DNA from: Thalassobellus citreus
GTDB taxonomy: Bacteria; Bacteroidota; Bacteroidia; Flavobacteriales; Flavobacteriaceae
Direction: 5' to 3'
Assembly (NCBI RefSeq): GCF_044385915.1
Contig: NZ_JBISCC010000125.1
Coordinates: forward strand, 1 to 64,000
Length of the DNA stretch: 64,000 nucleotides
In this document: positions 17,018-25,762 of the stretch, one piece after another
Position numbering within the stretch: the first letter of the stretch is position 1
Layout of the letters: each line of letters opens with the position of its first letter
Notes under the pieces: generated by a model
Seen by the model: the letters and a program-made list of their open reading frames with translations, nothing else
The model's database searches: none
Told to the model about the DNA's origin: nothing
Made by a program: the position numbers and the translations under genes

Positions 17018-18868
17018 TTATTCAATAATATCTAATTCCACCTTCAGATTATCAATGATAAACTCTTGTCTTGTTGGTGTATTTTTACCCATATAAAATG
17101 CTAATAAATCTTCAATAGACATATTATCATCTAACATAATAGGGTCTAACCTAATATCATCTCCAATAAAATGTTTAAATTCATCTGGCGAAATTTCCCC
17201 AAGTCCTTTAAATCGAGTTATTTCTGGTTTTGGTTTTAATTTTTCAATGGCATTTTTACGTTCATCTTCAGTATAACAATAAATGGTTTCTTTTTTATTA
17301 CGCACCCTAAATAAAGGCGTTTGTAATATATATAAATGTCCATTTTTTATAACTTCAGGAAAAAACTGAAGGAAAAAAGTAATTAATAACAAACGAATAT
17401 GCATTCCATCTACATCGGCATCGGTAGCAATTACAACATTATTATATCTTAAATCTTCTAAAGTTTCTTCTATGTTTAATGCGGCTTGCAATAAATTAAA
17501 CTCTTCATTTTCATAAACAATTTTCTTGCTTAAGCCATAACAGTTTAAAGGTTTCCCTTTTAAACTAAAAACCGCTTGTGTGTTTACATCTCGAGATTTT
17601 GTAATACTACCAGAAGCCGAATCTCCCTCTGTTATAAACAACGTTGTTTCTAAATTTCTTTCGTTTTTAGTATCTCCAAAATGAACTCTACAATCTCTCA
17701 ATTTTTTATTGTGAAGACTCGCCTTTTTAGCACGATCTTTAGCTAGCTTACGAATACCCGATAATTCTTTACGTTCGCGTTCTGCTTGTAAAATTTTACG
17801 TTGTAATTTTTCGGCAGTATCTGTGTTTTTATGTAAAAAATTATCTAAATGGGTTTTAAGAAAATCACTAATATAAGTTCTTACAGTAGGTAAATCGCCT
17901 CCCATATCGGTAGAACCCAACTTCGTTTTAGTTTGACTTTCAAAAACGGGTTCCATAACCTTAATGGCTATGGCACTTACAACAGATTTTCTAATATCTG
18001 ATGCATCGTAGTTTTTACCATAAAACTCACGAATGGTTCTTACAAAGGCTTCTCTAAAAGCATTTAAATGTGTTCCACCTTGAGTCGTATTTTGCCCATT
18101 TACAAAACTATTATATTCTTCACTATATTGTGTTTTACTGTGTGTTAAGGCAACTTCAATATCATCACCTTTTAAATGAATTATAGGATATAATAAATCG
18201 GATTCTGCAATCTTCTCATTTAATAAATCTTTTAATCCGTTTTCACTAAAATACTTTTCGCCATTAAAAACTATGGTTAAACCAGGATTTAAGTACACAT
18301 AGTTTTTAAGCATTTTAACAATGTACTCACTTCTAAACTTATAGTTTTTGAATATTAATTCATCTGGAATAAACGATACCTTCGTTCCTTTACGGCGTGA
18401 AGTTTCTTCTAATAAATCTTGATTGATTAAATTTCCTTGCTCAAATTCCGCGGAAGCGCTTTTATTATCACGTGTAGATTCTACTCTAAAAAAGGAAGAC
18501 AAGGCATTTACCGCTTTTGTACCTACTCCATTTAAACCAACAGATTTTTTGAAAGCTTTAGAATCGTACTTTCCTCCTGTATTCATTTTAGAAACCACAT
18601 CTACCACTTTTCCTAGTGGAATACCACGACCATAATCTCTAACAATAACTTTAGTGCCTTGAATAGAAATTTCAATGGTTTTTCCGGCTCCCATGACATA
18701 CTCATCAATAGAGTTATCTAAAACCTCTTTTAAAAGAATATAAATCCCATCATCTGGAGATGATCCATCACCTAGCTTACCAATATACATTCCTGGTCGC
18801 ATACGAATATGCTCTTTCCAGTCAAGTGAACGTATATTATCTTCGGTATAGTTAGATTGTTCAGCCAT
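17018..18868 (-). CDS. parE: DNA topoisomerase IV subunit B
   Basis: ATPase subunit of topoisomerase IV, 616 residues, a normal ParE length. Order: GHKL ATPase domain with EVLDNSIDEYVMG (Mg-ATP site), RDYGRGIPLG and GLNGVGTKAVNALS; transducer domain with QGGTHLNAFREA; Toprim domain with TEGDSASGS and ATDADVDGMHIR, which holds the metal ions for cleavage; and the C-terminal part RFKGLGEISPDEF. It lies upstream of parC on the same strand with a 319-bp gap. The ATG at 18868 begins MAEQSNYTEDNIRSLDWKEH. Confidence 0.95.
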   Translation of the reverse strand: MAEQSNYTEDNIRSLDWKEHIRMRPGMYIGKLGDGSSPDDGIYILLKEVLDNSIDEYVMGAGKTIEISIQGTKVIVRDYGRGIPLGKVVDVVSKMNTGGKYDSKAFKKSVGLNGVGTKAVNALSSFFRVESTRDNKSASAEFEQGNLINQDLLEETSRRKGTKVSFIPDELIFKNYKFRSEYIVKMLKNYVYLNPGLTIVFNGEKYFSENGLKDLLNEKIAESDLLYPIIHLKGDDIEVALTHSKTQYSEEYNSFVNGQNTTQGGTHLNAFREAFVRTIREFYGKNYDASDIRKSVVSAIAIKVMEPVFESQTKTKLGSTDMGGDLPTVRTYISDFLKTHLDNFLHKNTDTAEKLQRKILQAERERKELSGIRKLAKDRAKKASLHNKKLRDCRVHFGDTKNERNLETTLFITEGDSASGSITKSRDVNTQAVFSLKGKPLNCYGLSKKIVYENEEFNLLQAALNIEETLEDLRYNNVVIATDADVDGMHIRLLLITFFLQFFPEVIKNGHLYILQTPLFRVRNKKETIYCYTEDERKNAIEKLKPKPEITRFKGLGEISPDEFKHFIGDDIRLDPIMLDDNMSIEDLLAFYMGKNTPTRQEFIIDNLKVELDIIE

Positions 18869-18998
18869 AGTAGATGTTGCGTAAAAATTCGTGATTGGTT
18901 GCTAATATAATACAACCTTTCAAAAAAAAGAAATAACCTTTACACAAAGTAATTAACAATATAGATTTGTTATTGCTAAGAACCTTTATACTGATGTT

Positions 18999-19895
18999 TT
19001 ACTTTTTTTTTATAGAGACGAATAATATTCCAATAATAACTATTAAAGCACCAAATAACTGTAATAAAGTCAGTTTTTCATTTAAAAAAATAGCAGCCAA
19101 AATAATAGTTGAAATTGGACCAATACCGGCTACAATTGCAAAATTTGACGAACTAATCATTTTTATAGAAGTTGACACTAAAAAAGAAGGAATAACGGTT
19201 GCAAAAACAGCAATTAAAAATCCTAATAGATATACTTGCCAAGTAAAGCTGAACAGATCTACTTCGTTAATAATACCATAATGAATAAAAACACAAACAC
19301 ATGAAACAAGCATAGCATAGGCTGTGAATTTAACAACTCCAAATTTCGGAATTAACCAACCACTACCTACTAAATATGAAGCATACGTTATAGCACTTAA
19401 TAAAATATAGAAACCGCCTAAATAAGTATCTGTTCCAGAAATAACAACCTCATCCCAGAAAGCAATAATAATTCCTAAATAAGTTAACCCTATAGCTCCA
19501 GCCTGAACTTTATTTATGGGTTGTTTTAAAAAGAACTTATTTAAAAGAATTACAATTGTTGGATATATAAAGAGTATTATACGTTCTAAACTGGCTTTAA
19601 TATAACTAAGTCCTACAAAATCGAAATAACTAGCTAAATAATAACCAACAAAACCAAAAAAGAGAATCCAAGCGTAATCCGTTTTCTTTGCTTTTAAATC
19701 GCTATGCTTTTTACCATAAACATAAGCTATAACTACATAAAACGGAAAAGAAAACAACATACGAAGTAATAATATACTAATGGCGTCTACCTCGTAATTA
19801 TAGGCTATTTTCACCATAACGGCTTTTGAGGAAAAAAGAACAATTCCTAAAACTCCTATTGCTACACCATACCAAAAACTTCTTTTTGCTTGCAT
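18999..19895 (-). CDS. EamA-type (DMT superfamily) transporter
   Basis: Inner-membrane permease of 298 residues with about ten predicted helices arranged as two EamA repeats, beginning after the short N-terminus MQAKRSFWYG. The second repeat ends with NEKLTLLQLFGALIVIIGI, a common closing motif in this family. Members export metabolites such as amino acids or drugs, and this sequence gives no substrate clue. It ends with the basic tail VSIKKK. It appears monocistronic between parE and the SRPBCC gene. Confidence 0.85.
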   Translation of the reverse strand: MQAKRSFWYGVAIGVLGIVLFSSKAVMVKIAYNYEVDAISILLLRMLFSFPFYVVIAYVYGKKHSDLKAKKTDYAWILFFGFVGYYLASYFDFVGLSYIKASLERIILFIYPTIVILLNKFFLKQPINKVQAGAIGLTYLGIIIAFWDEVVISGTDTYLGGFYILLSAITYASYLVGSGWLIPKFGVVKFTAYAMLVSCVCVFIHYGIINEVDLFSFTWQVYLLGFLIAVFATVIPSFLVSTSIKMISSSNFAIVAGIGPISTIILAAIFLNEKLTLLQLFGALIVIIGILFVSIKKK

Positions 19896-20045
19896 AGTAC
19901 GAATTTAGGTTTGTGTTATGTAATGCCTATTTTTAAAATTGAAGAATTACGATGTTCAAGTTATAATATCGTAACAAAATAAGTAAACACTACTAACTTA
20001 TTTTTTAAGCTAACACTTTATTATCGAAGTAAATACAGACAAAAA

Positions 20046-20504
20046 TTATTTTTCTAAAGCCTCTGCTTTTTCTTTTAAGAACTGACTTCTAGTTTTTAAA
20101 AGACTTTTCATATACTTTTTTAAAAAAAGCGTATTTGCAATTTTTCCTAAAATTCCTAAAGGTGATTCAAAATGAAAAACATCTATCATTTCAGTTCCAG
20201 CATTTGTTTCTTCAAAACGATGCTCATGACGAAATGATTTAAATGCTCCCATAACCATCTCATCTACAAAGTAATTTGGCTCATCAAATTCGGTTATTTT
20301 AGATGTTAAATGCTGTACAAAACCAAGATGTTTTGCTTCCCAACACACCCATTCATCTTTTCCTATAAGTCCTTTTGTTTTTCCTGCAATGGCTTTCTCT
20401 TCGGAAAACTCTAATGATTCTTGATGCAATTCTATGTTTCTAGCTAAATCAAAACACTTTTTCTTATCTGAATGTATTTCAGTTTTTATTTTAATTGTAG
20501 GCAT
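20046..20504 (-). CDS. SRPBCC-family protein
   Basis: Small soluble protein of 152 residues with the helix-grip fold pattern of the START/polyketide-cyclase superfamily (COG4276-like): MPTIKIKTEIHSDKKKCFDLARNIELH at the front, a beta-rich middle (GKDEWVCWEAKHLGFVQHLTSKI), then a long C-terminal helix (RSQFLKEKAEAL). Such proteins bind hydrophobic ligands in a cavity; the ligand is unknown. The frame is open back to a TTG at 20537, but that start would overlap the promoter's -7 element, so the ATG at 20504 is chosen. Confidence 0.75.
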   Translation of the reverse strand: MPTIKIKTEIHSDKKKCFDLARNIELHQESLEFSEEKAIAGKTKGLIGKDEWVCWEAKHLGFVQHLTSKITEFDEPNYFVDEMVMGAFKSFRHEHRFEETNAGTEMIDVFHFESPLGILGKIANTLFLKKYMKSLLKTRSQFLKEKAEALEK

Positions 20505-20534
20505 TTGTATTATATTTCGGTTGAGAGGGGAACA

Positions 20535-20566
20535 CAAATATATAATATTTCTTACCTAAACACCAA
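20535..20566 (-). promoter_or_regulatory. Promoter of the SRPBCC gene
   Basis: On the minus strand TTG (20566-20564), a 21-base spacer and TATATTTG (20542-20535). Transcription would begin near 20529, which fixes the translation start at 20504. Confidence 0.6.
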
Positions 20567-20582
20567 CAAACCACGAATTTAA

Positions 20583-21677
20583 TTACACATTAAACAAAAA
20601 ATGCATCACATCACCGTCTTTAACGATGTAATTTTTACCTTCTACACGCATTTTTCCGGCTTCTTTTACTTTAGCTTCACTACCATAGCTTGCAAAGTCA
20701 TCATAACCAATAACTTCGGCACGAATAAAACCTTTTTCAAAATCGGTATGAATAACACCAGCTGCTTGTGGTGCTGTTGCTCCAATATCTACAGTCCAAG
20801 CACGTACTTCTTTTACACCGGCAGTAAAATAAGTTTGCTGATTTAAAAGTTTATAAGCAGAACGAATTAATTTAGCTGACCCAGCTTCCTCTAAACCTAT
20901 ATCTTGTAAAAACATTTGACGTTCTTCGTAATCGTCCAATTCATTAATATCAGCTTCTGTTCCAACAGCTAAAACTAATACCTCAGCATTTTCATCTTTT
21001 ACAGTTTCTTTAACTAAATCTACATAAGCATTTCCTGAAACTGCAGATCCTTCATCTACATTACAAACATACATAACAGGCTTATCTGTAATTAATTGAG
21101 ATGGTTTCACAAAATCAATATCATCTTCTTCACTAAATTCTATAGCTCTAACAGAAATTCCTGCTTCTAAACCTTCTTTTAGTTTTAACAAAACCGCTTC
21201 TTCTTTTTGAGCTTCTTTATTACCTGTTTTAGCAGCACGTTTTACTTTATCTAGTTTTTTATCAACGGTTTCTAAATCTTTAAGTTGCAATTCCATATCG
21301 ATAGTTTCCTTATCGCGAATAGGATTTACATTACCATCAACATGCACAATATTATCGTTATCAAAACAACGTAATACATGTAAAATAGCATCAGTCTCTC
21401 TAATATTTGCTAAAAACTGATTTCCTAAACCTTCACCTTTACTTGCTCCTTTTACTAATCCAGCAATATCAACTATTTCTACAGTTGCAGGTTGCACGCG
21501 TTCTGGATTTACTAATTCTTCAAGCTTTTCTAAACGAGGATCTGGTACATTTACCACTCCAACATTAGGTTCGATTGTACAAAACGGGAAGTTTGCGCTT
21601 TGTGCTTTTGCGTTAGATAAACAATTAAATAAAGTTGATTTCCCTACGTTTGGTAATCCTACGATGCCTGCTTTCAT
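20583..21677 (-). CDS. ychF: Ribosome-binding ATPase YchF (Obg family)
   Basis: Conserved cytosolic P-loop ATPase that associates with ribosomes. The 364 residues have the standard layout: N-terminal G domain with GLPNVGKSTLFN (residues 7-18) and DIAGLVKGAS (switch II), a central coiled-coil insertion (about 130-200, rich in Lys/Glu), and a C-terminal TGS domain ending in DGDVMHFLFNV. The loop that should specify guanine is not a clear NKxD, in line with ATP preference in this family. The upstream region 21678-21845 carries a TACATTTG element (21782-21775, minus) and two short inverted repeats. Confidence 0.95.
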   Translation of the reverse strand: MKAGIVGLPNVGKSTLFNCLSNAKAQSANFPFCTIEPNVGVVNVPDPRLEKLEELVNPERVQPATVEIVDIAGLVKGASKGEGLGNQFLANIRETDAILHVLRCFDNDNIVHVDGNVNPIRDKETIDMELQLKDLETVDKKLDKVKRAAKTGNKEAQKEEAVLLKLKEGLEAGISVRAIEFSEEDDIDFVKPSQLITDKPVMYVCNVDEGSAVSGNAYVDLVKETVKDENAEVLVLAVGTEADINELDDYEERQMFLQDIGLEEAGSAKLIRSAYKLLNQQTYFTAGVKEVRAWTVDIGATAPQAAGVIHTDFEKGFIRAEVIGYDDFASYGSEAKVKEAGKMRVEGKNYIVKDGDVMHFLFNV

Positions 21678-21689
21678 TGAAATTATATT

Positions 21690-21712
21690 TTTTATTTCCG
21701 TGAAAACGGAAA
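21690..21712. repeat. Small inverted repeat upstream of ychF
   Basis: The sequence ATTTCCG-tgaaa-CGGAAAT lies in the ychF leader and can form a 7-bp stem. It is close to the GC-rich motif CGCTTTCGCGGAA at 21747-21759. No run of T follows it on the minus strand before ychF, so it is not a good terminator; a role in the 5' leader of ychF mRNA is possible. Confidence 0.35.
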
Positions 21713-21746
21713 TATTTTAATAGCTAAATTTTACTAAAAAGATTAT

Positions 21747-21759
21747 CGCTTTCGCGGAA
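21747..21759. repeat. GC-rich 13-mer CGCTTTCGCGGAA
   Basis: One of three near-identical copies of CGCTTnCGCGGAA in the window (others at 18446-18458 on the opposite strand inside parE, and 26899-26911 before serA). Stands out in A/T-rich DNA. Confidence 0.45.
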
Positions 21760-21774
21760 TCTGTTTTGCGAGTG

Positions 21775-21782
21775 CAAATGTA
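21775..21782 (-). promoter_or_regulatory. -7 element candidate upstream of ychF
   Basis: Minus strand reads TACATTTG, a full match to TAnnTTTG. It would give a leader of about 95 bases that carries both small inverted repeats. No TTG at -33 was found. Confidence 0.35.
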
Positions 21783-21845
21783 GTTATTTCCGTAATTATT
21801 TAAAGTATATAGATTCGATAAGTTTATAACCTAAAAATATATCTA

Positions 21846-22451
21846 TTATTGATTGATAAAAACAAATAAATTACCTGTTTCAAAAGTAATAGCAACATCA
21901 TCATCAATAGCTACATTTCTTGTTCCTATTCTGTTTCCAAAAGAAAGCGTTTCCTTATTTAAAGGATATTGTAAGCCTTTTGTTAAAATGTTCGTTGCTG
22001 TTGGAAAAGGCACTAACGATATTGTTTTCCCTTTACAATTAGATAATTCTAAACGAGTATCAGCTAAAAAATAAGAACCAAAATTATCGAAAAAAGTAAG
22101 ATTGAGTTTCTCTTTCCATTGAATGGCTGTGTGTAAGTTTCCTAAAAAATGATCTTGTTCTTGTCCACTGGCACCAAAAACATGAATAGATTTATACCCT
22201 CTTTCGAATAATATCTGCAACACTTTATCAAAATCTGTGTAGTCTTGATTAGGTGTATGAATGACTTCAATATGTTCAGGAAGACGTTCTACCGAATCAA
22301 AATCGCCACTAATAAAATTAGGAGTAATATTATTTTTTTCTAAAAACTGATACGCACCATCTGTTGCACAAACAAAATGATACTTTGTTAAATCTGGAAT
22401 CTTATTTGGTGGTTCCCCATTTATAAGAAGAAATACTTTCTTTTCATTCAT
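21846..22451 (-). CDS. Thiamine pyrophosphokinase
   Basis: Transfers pyrophosphate from ATP to thiamine to make the cofactor thiamine diphosphate. The 201-residue length fits. Visible motifs: FVCATDGAYQFL and SGDFDSVERLP (metal and ATP site), TDFDKVLQILF, and GASGQEQDHFLGNL, the family's G-x(3)-R/Q-x-DH-x(2)-N region, with Gln in place of the commoner Arg. The C-terminal part is the beta-sandwich that binds thiamine (SLVPFPTATNILTKGLQYPL). No TPP riboswitch precedes it. Upstream, 29 bp away, is the end of the PepSY-type gene on the same strand. Confidence 0.9.
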   Translation of the reverse strand: MNEKKVFLLINGEPPNKIPDLTKYHFVCATDGAYQFLEKNNITPNFISGDFDSVERLPEHIEVIHTPNQDYTDFDKVLQILFERGYKSIHVFGASGQEQDHFLGNLHTAIQWKEKLNLTFFDNFGSYFLADTRLELSNCKGKTISLVPFPTATNILTKGLQYPLNKETLSFGNRIGTRNVAIDDDVAITFETGNLFVFINQ

Positions 22452-22456
22452 TGAGA

Positions 22457-22488
22457 CAAAAATACAAATAGCATTTTAATCTATACAA
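22457..22488 (-). promoter_or_regulatory. Promoter candidate before thiamine pyrophosphokinase
   Basis: Minus strand TTG (22488-22486), a 21-base spacer and TATTTTTG (22464-22457). It overlaps the end of the upstream gene. Transcription would start almost at the ATG (22451), which would make the mRNA nearly leaderless, so confidence is moderate. Confidence 0.4.
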
Positions 22489-22981
22489 AAAGCAAAATAA
22501 AGGTTAGAACCATTCCGAAAAAAGTAAAATACAATCCTTTTTTATAAATCTTGGTTTTTGGTAAAAACATCCAAAAAGATGAAATAGCAAAGAAAAATAA
22601 AGACACTCCGGAAAATATATTCAACCAATATAAAGGGTGCTTCGAGCTCGCTTTATGAAGTTTTGTCATTTGATTAAGTACATAAGGTAATTCCTTGTTT
22701 TTATATTTAGCGACACCTGTTTCCTTGTCATATTGCCCGTTCTCAAAAAAGACAAGGTTATTTTCTTCCTTCAAGACTTTAAAATTCCTTTTACGTAATT
22801 GCCTTCCTAAATCTGCCGACTTAATATTAGGCTTTAATTGTTTTTCTACTTGAACTTCACTTTTTAAAAATTCGGTATCTCTAAAAACTAAAACAATACC
22901 ACTTAAGGCATAAACTGTCATGATTCCTATTAGAAAAAAACCTAGATAGCGATGAATAATTCGCATGTACTTATTTGTCAT
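22481..22981 (-). CDS. PepSY-associated membrane protein
   Basis: Inner-membrane protein of 166 residues. The N-terminus (MRIIHRYLGFFLIGIMTVYALSG) is the typical first helix of PepSY-associated TM proteins, with His and Arg at the membrane edge. A periplasmic region of about 80 residues (38-118) follows, then a second helix pair near the C-terminus (LYWLNIFSGVSLFFFAISSF and YFTFFGMVLTFILLFV). Relatives are linked to iron uptake and ferric reduction; the histidines could bind haem. The role here is not shown by neighbours: thiamine pyrophosphokinase follows and an oxidoreductase precedes. Confidence 0.7.
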   Translation of the reverse strand: MTNKYMRIIHRYLGFFLIGIMTVYALSGIVLVFRDTEFLKSEVQVEKQLKPNIKSADLGRQLRKRNFKVLKEENNLVFFENGQYDKETGVAKYKNKELPYVLNQMTKLHKASSKHPLYWLNIFSGVSLFFFAISSFWMFLPKTKIYKKGLYFTFFGMVLTFILLFV

Positions 22982-23050
22982 TATTATTTATTTTTCGTGT
23001 AAGACTTAGTTTTTACAAGAAGGTTTAATGGCTTTATAAAAAAGTTTCTA

Positions 23051-24049
23051 TTAAAATTGATTTTTATAAATATCTAAAATAATTTCTGTGGCATTTCTTG
23101 CAGATTCGCCAGATACTAACAGTTCGCTATTTGTATTTATAGCATCTACAAAATTATTTAAAACCGTTTCGTGGTTTGTAGTATCACTCACAGATGCTGT
23201 TGCAGCACCAGTATGCGTGTTTTCGTTTGATTTTACCGATGTTGGATTGTCTAAACCTTCAATATCCCAATGAGTAATAACATCATTCTCTAAAATAAGA
23301 TAACCTTTGCTAGTGTAAATTTCCATTTTTGCAGGAAACCCTGGTTTGGCTGCTGTTGATGCTGTAATAGTGGCAATCATACCAGAATTATGAACACAAA
23401 TAGCTGCACCATGATCCTCAACTTCAATATCATGTACAAAAGTTCCTAACTTACTTACCAACTTAGCGGGTTTGCCAAAATACCAATAATATAAATCTAT
23501 ATAATGTGATGCTTGTTGAATAAAAGGTCCGCCTCCATCAATATTATACGTTCCTCTATAAGCTGAGGAATTATAATAATTGTCGTCGCGATAATTTTTA
23601 ATTGACAAATCGACCGAAAATATCTTTCCTAATTTATTTTCATCAATCAGCTTTTTTACAATAGGATTATCTGAACTATAGCGTCTTTGATAAACCACTG
23701 CTAGCTTAACATTATTCTCTTTACATGAATCAATCATCTTGTCAATAGACTCTAAAGTAATATCTATTGGTTTTTCGCATAACACATGCTTTCCTAACGT
23801 TGCGGCTTCAATTGCACTAACATGATGTAATCCATTAGGCGTACAAATAATAACGGCATCAAAATTTATAGTAATTTCAGAAATTGCTTTAAAAAAAGGA
23901 AGGTGATTTAACACTTCTGGCTTATTGGTTTTGCTAGATACAATCCCAACAACTTCGGCATTTGTAATATTTTTTATTGCAGAAAGATAGGTTGACGCAA
24001 TGTTTCCGCTTCCTATAATTACAAATTTAATAGTATCCTTTTTCATCAT
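23051..24049 (-). CDS. Gfo/Idh/MocA-family oxidoreductase
   Basis: NAD(P)-dependent sugar or cyclitol dehydrogenase of 332 residues. The Rossmann domain begins FVIIGSGNIASTYLSAI and contains the family motif CEKPID with Lys93; the C-terminal alpha/beta domain holds GGGPFIQQASHYIDLYYW, with the His that often completes the active site. The substrate is unknown. Genes of this type in Bacteroidota are often in polysaccharide or UDP-sugar pathways, but no such neighbours are present. Two adjacent ATG codons begin the gene; either could be used. Confidence 0.85.
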   Translation of the reverse strand: MMKKDTIKFVIIGSGNIASTYLSAIKNITNAEVVGIVSSKTNKPEVLNHLPFFKAISEITINFDAVIICTPNGLHHVSAIEAATLGKHVLCEKPIDITLESIDKMIDSCKENNVKLAVVYQRRYSSDNPIVKKLIDENKLGKIFSVDLSIKNYRDDNYYNSSAYRGTYNIDGGGPFIQQASHYIDLYYWYFGKPAKLVSKLGTFVHDIEVEDHGAAICVHNSGMIATITASTAAKPGFPAKMEIYTSKGYLILENDVITHWDIEGLDNPTSVKSNENTHTGAATASVSDTTNHETVLNNFVDAINTNSELLVSGESARNATEIILDIYKNQF

Positions 24050-24148
24050 AATTTCTCTAATTAAATAGTACTAGCGAGCTAAGTTAATTTATTTTTCGCA
24101 TCCAATAAAAGTATTCGCTTCAATCAATTTCATTTTTAATCAAAAAAA

Positions 24149-24173
24149 AATCCCAAGCTTAAAGCTCAGGATT
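24149..24173 (-). terminator. Terminator after the ferredoxin gene
   Basis: AATCC and AGCTT (24149-24160) pair with AAGCT and GGATT (24162-24173) with a two-base internal mismatch. On the minus strand the hairpin is followed by a run of T (A-run at 24142-24150 on the plus strand). Confidence 0.65.
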
Positions 24174-24206
24174 CATTATAAATTTTCAATTGTAAATTAT
24201 CAATTG

Positions 24207-24560
24207 TTAGTCTTCTGGATGCATAAAACGTTGTTTAGCTAAAAGCTCTTCTTCAGTTTCTACAACATCTTCATCAGGCACACAACAATCTACAGGGCAA
24301 ACTGCTGCACATTGAGGCTCATCATGAAACCCTTTGCATTCTGTACATTTATCTGGTACAATATAGTAAAGTTCATCACTTACAGGCTCTTGAGGTTCTT
24401 CTGCATCAACCTCTGTACCATTAGTTAAAACCACCTTACCTGTTAAGCTTGTACCATCTTTATAGCGCCAATCATCGGCACCTTCATATATTGCTGTATT
24501 TGGGCACTCAGGTTCACAAGCACCACAATTTATACATTCGTCTGTTATTATAATTGCCAT
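24207..24560 (-). CDS. 2[4Fe-4S] ferredoxin, Alvin type
   Basis: Small electron carrier of 117 residues with two [4Fe-4S] sites: CINCGACEPECP near the N-terminus, and CTECKGFHDEPQCAAVCP with the insertion between Cys residues seen in Alvin-type ferredoxins, followed by VDCC. A ~35-residue insert (GADDWRYKDGTSLTGKVVL...) separates the two. The C-terminus ends in a helix with KQRFMHPED. The frame is open further upstream, to 24620, but the family starts MAIIITDECINCG, so the ATG at 24560 is used. It is divergent from the acyl-CoA reductase. Confidence 0.92.
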   Translation of the reverse strand: MAIIITDECINCGACEPECPNTAIYEGADDWRYKDGTSLTGKVVLTNGTEVDAEEPQEPVSDELYYIVPDKCTECKGFHDEPQCAAVCPVDCCVPDEDVVETEEELLAKQRFMHPED

Positions 24561-24583
24561 AGCGTTTTCTTTTTCTAACTTTG
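24554..24583 (+). promoter_or_regulatory. Promoter of the acyl-CoA reductase gene
   Basis: TTG (24554-24556), a 19-base spacer and TAACTTTG (24576-24583) fully match the Bacteroidota consensus. The TTG overlaps the start codon region of the divergent ferredoxin gene. Transcription would start near 24589, so translation must begin at the ATG at 24628, not the GTG at 24586. Confidence 0.65.
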
Positions 24584-24627
24584 CAGTGGCAAAAATAACG
24601 CCAAAACCATTCATAACCAAATTAAGA

Positions 24628-25686
24628 ATGCAATTACAAGAAAGAATTGATGCTTTTGTAAAATTAGGAGAATTTTTAAAGCAATTTTCTAATGAAGTTA
24701 TTCAAAAAGGAGATAATATTGAACACAACGACTTATTCTTCGACGGTTTTAAACATCAATTAAAACTAGCTCAAGAATACAATGGTTGGTTCACTAAAGA
24801 AAACATTCTGTTTTCTATTAAAGGCTGGACAGAGCTTTTAACACAAGCCAATTTAAGTAAATGGCTAGCACCTTACAATATTAATACAACTGAACCTAAG
24901 CAAGTTGCCATTATTATGGCAGGAAACATTCCTTTAGTAGGGTTTCATGATTTTTTATCTGTTTTAATCTCTGGTCATAAAGTATTGGTTAAACAATCGT
25001 CAAACGATAAACACCTACTACCCTATTTAGCTAAATATTTAGAATATGTTGCTCCTAAATTTAAAGGACAAATAACCTTTACTGAATCTAAAATTGAAAA
25101 TTTTGATGCTGTTATTGCTACGGGTAGCAATAATACTGCACGTTATTTTGAATACTATTTTAAAGGAAAACCATCTATAATTAGAAATAATAGGAATTCT
25201 GTAGCAGTGTTAACAGGAAACGAAACAACCGAAGATTTAAAAAACCTTTCGGAAGATATTTTTAGATATTATGGTTTAGGTTGCAGAAATGTATCTAAAT
25301 TATATGTACCAAAAGGCTATAAATTCGATGCTTTTTTTGAAGCTATTTACCATTGGCATCCTATTGTTGATAAAGCAAAATACGCCAATAATTATGATTA
25401 TAATAAAGCTGTATATTTAATGAGTGAATTCGATATGCTTGAAAATGGTTTTTTTATGATTAAAGAAGATGAAAGCTATGCGTCGCCAATAGCTACTTTA
25501 TTTTATGAATTTTATGACAATACAGATCAATTAAAGGAAAAATTGAAGCTCGATGAAAATAAAATTCAGTGTATAGTTTCTAAAGATTTCACTAAAAATG
25601 AAATTGCATTTGGTGCCACACAAAAACCTCAACTTTGGGATTATGCGGATAGTGTCGATTCTATTGAATTTTTATTATCAATTTGA
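24628..25686 (+). CDS. LuxC-like acyl-CoA reductase
   Basis: Predicted aldehyde-dehydrogenase-fold enzyme of 352 residues that reduces an acyl-CoA (or acyl thioester) to an aldehyde. It carries the LuxC-like nucleotide-binding region IIMAGNIPLVGFHDFLSVLISGHK (around residues 95-118) and a conserved Cys219 in GLGCRNVSKLYVP that would form the thioester. There are no lux genes nearby, so the role in this organism is not bioluminescence. It is followed by serC and serA and preceded by a divergent ferredoxin; I recall this order from other Flavobacteriaceae. A GTG at 24586 would add 14 residues but lies upstream of the likely transcription start. Confidence 0.8.
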   Translation: MQLQERIDAFVKLGEFLKQFSNEVIQKGDNIEHNDLFFDGFKHQLKLAQEYNGWFTKENILFSIKGWTELLTQANLSKWLAPYNINTTEPKQVAIIMAGNIPLVGFHDFLSVLISGHKVLVKQSSNDKHLLPYLAKYLEYVAPKFKGQITFTESKIENFDAVIATGSNNTARYFEYYFKGKPSIIRNNRNSVAVLTGNETTEDLKNLSEDIFRYYGLGCRNVSKLYVPKGYKFDAFFEAIYHWHPIVDKAKYANNYDYNKAVYLMSEFDMLENGFFMIKEDESYASPIATLFYEFYDNTDQLKEKLKLDENKIQCIVSKDFTKNEIAFGATQKPQLWDYADSVDSIEFLLSI

Positions 25687-25762
25687 CGAAAAAATTATTG
25701 ATTTTATAGCAAAAAATACCCAATTAATTAGCAACTTTGCTTCTTAATTTTTACTACATAAG

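Noticed and set aside
21846..22600. TPP riboswitch near thiamine pyrophosphokinase
   Set aside because: The gap upstream is only 29 bp, and none of the conserved THI-box core was seen.
24586..24627. GTG start for the acyl-CoA reductase
   Set aside because: It lies at or before the predicted transcription start and the added residues do not match the family.
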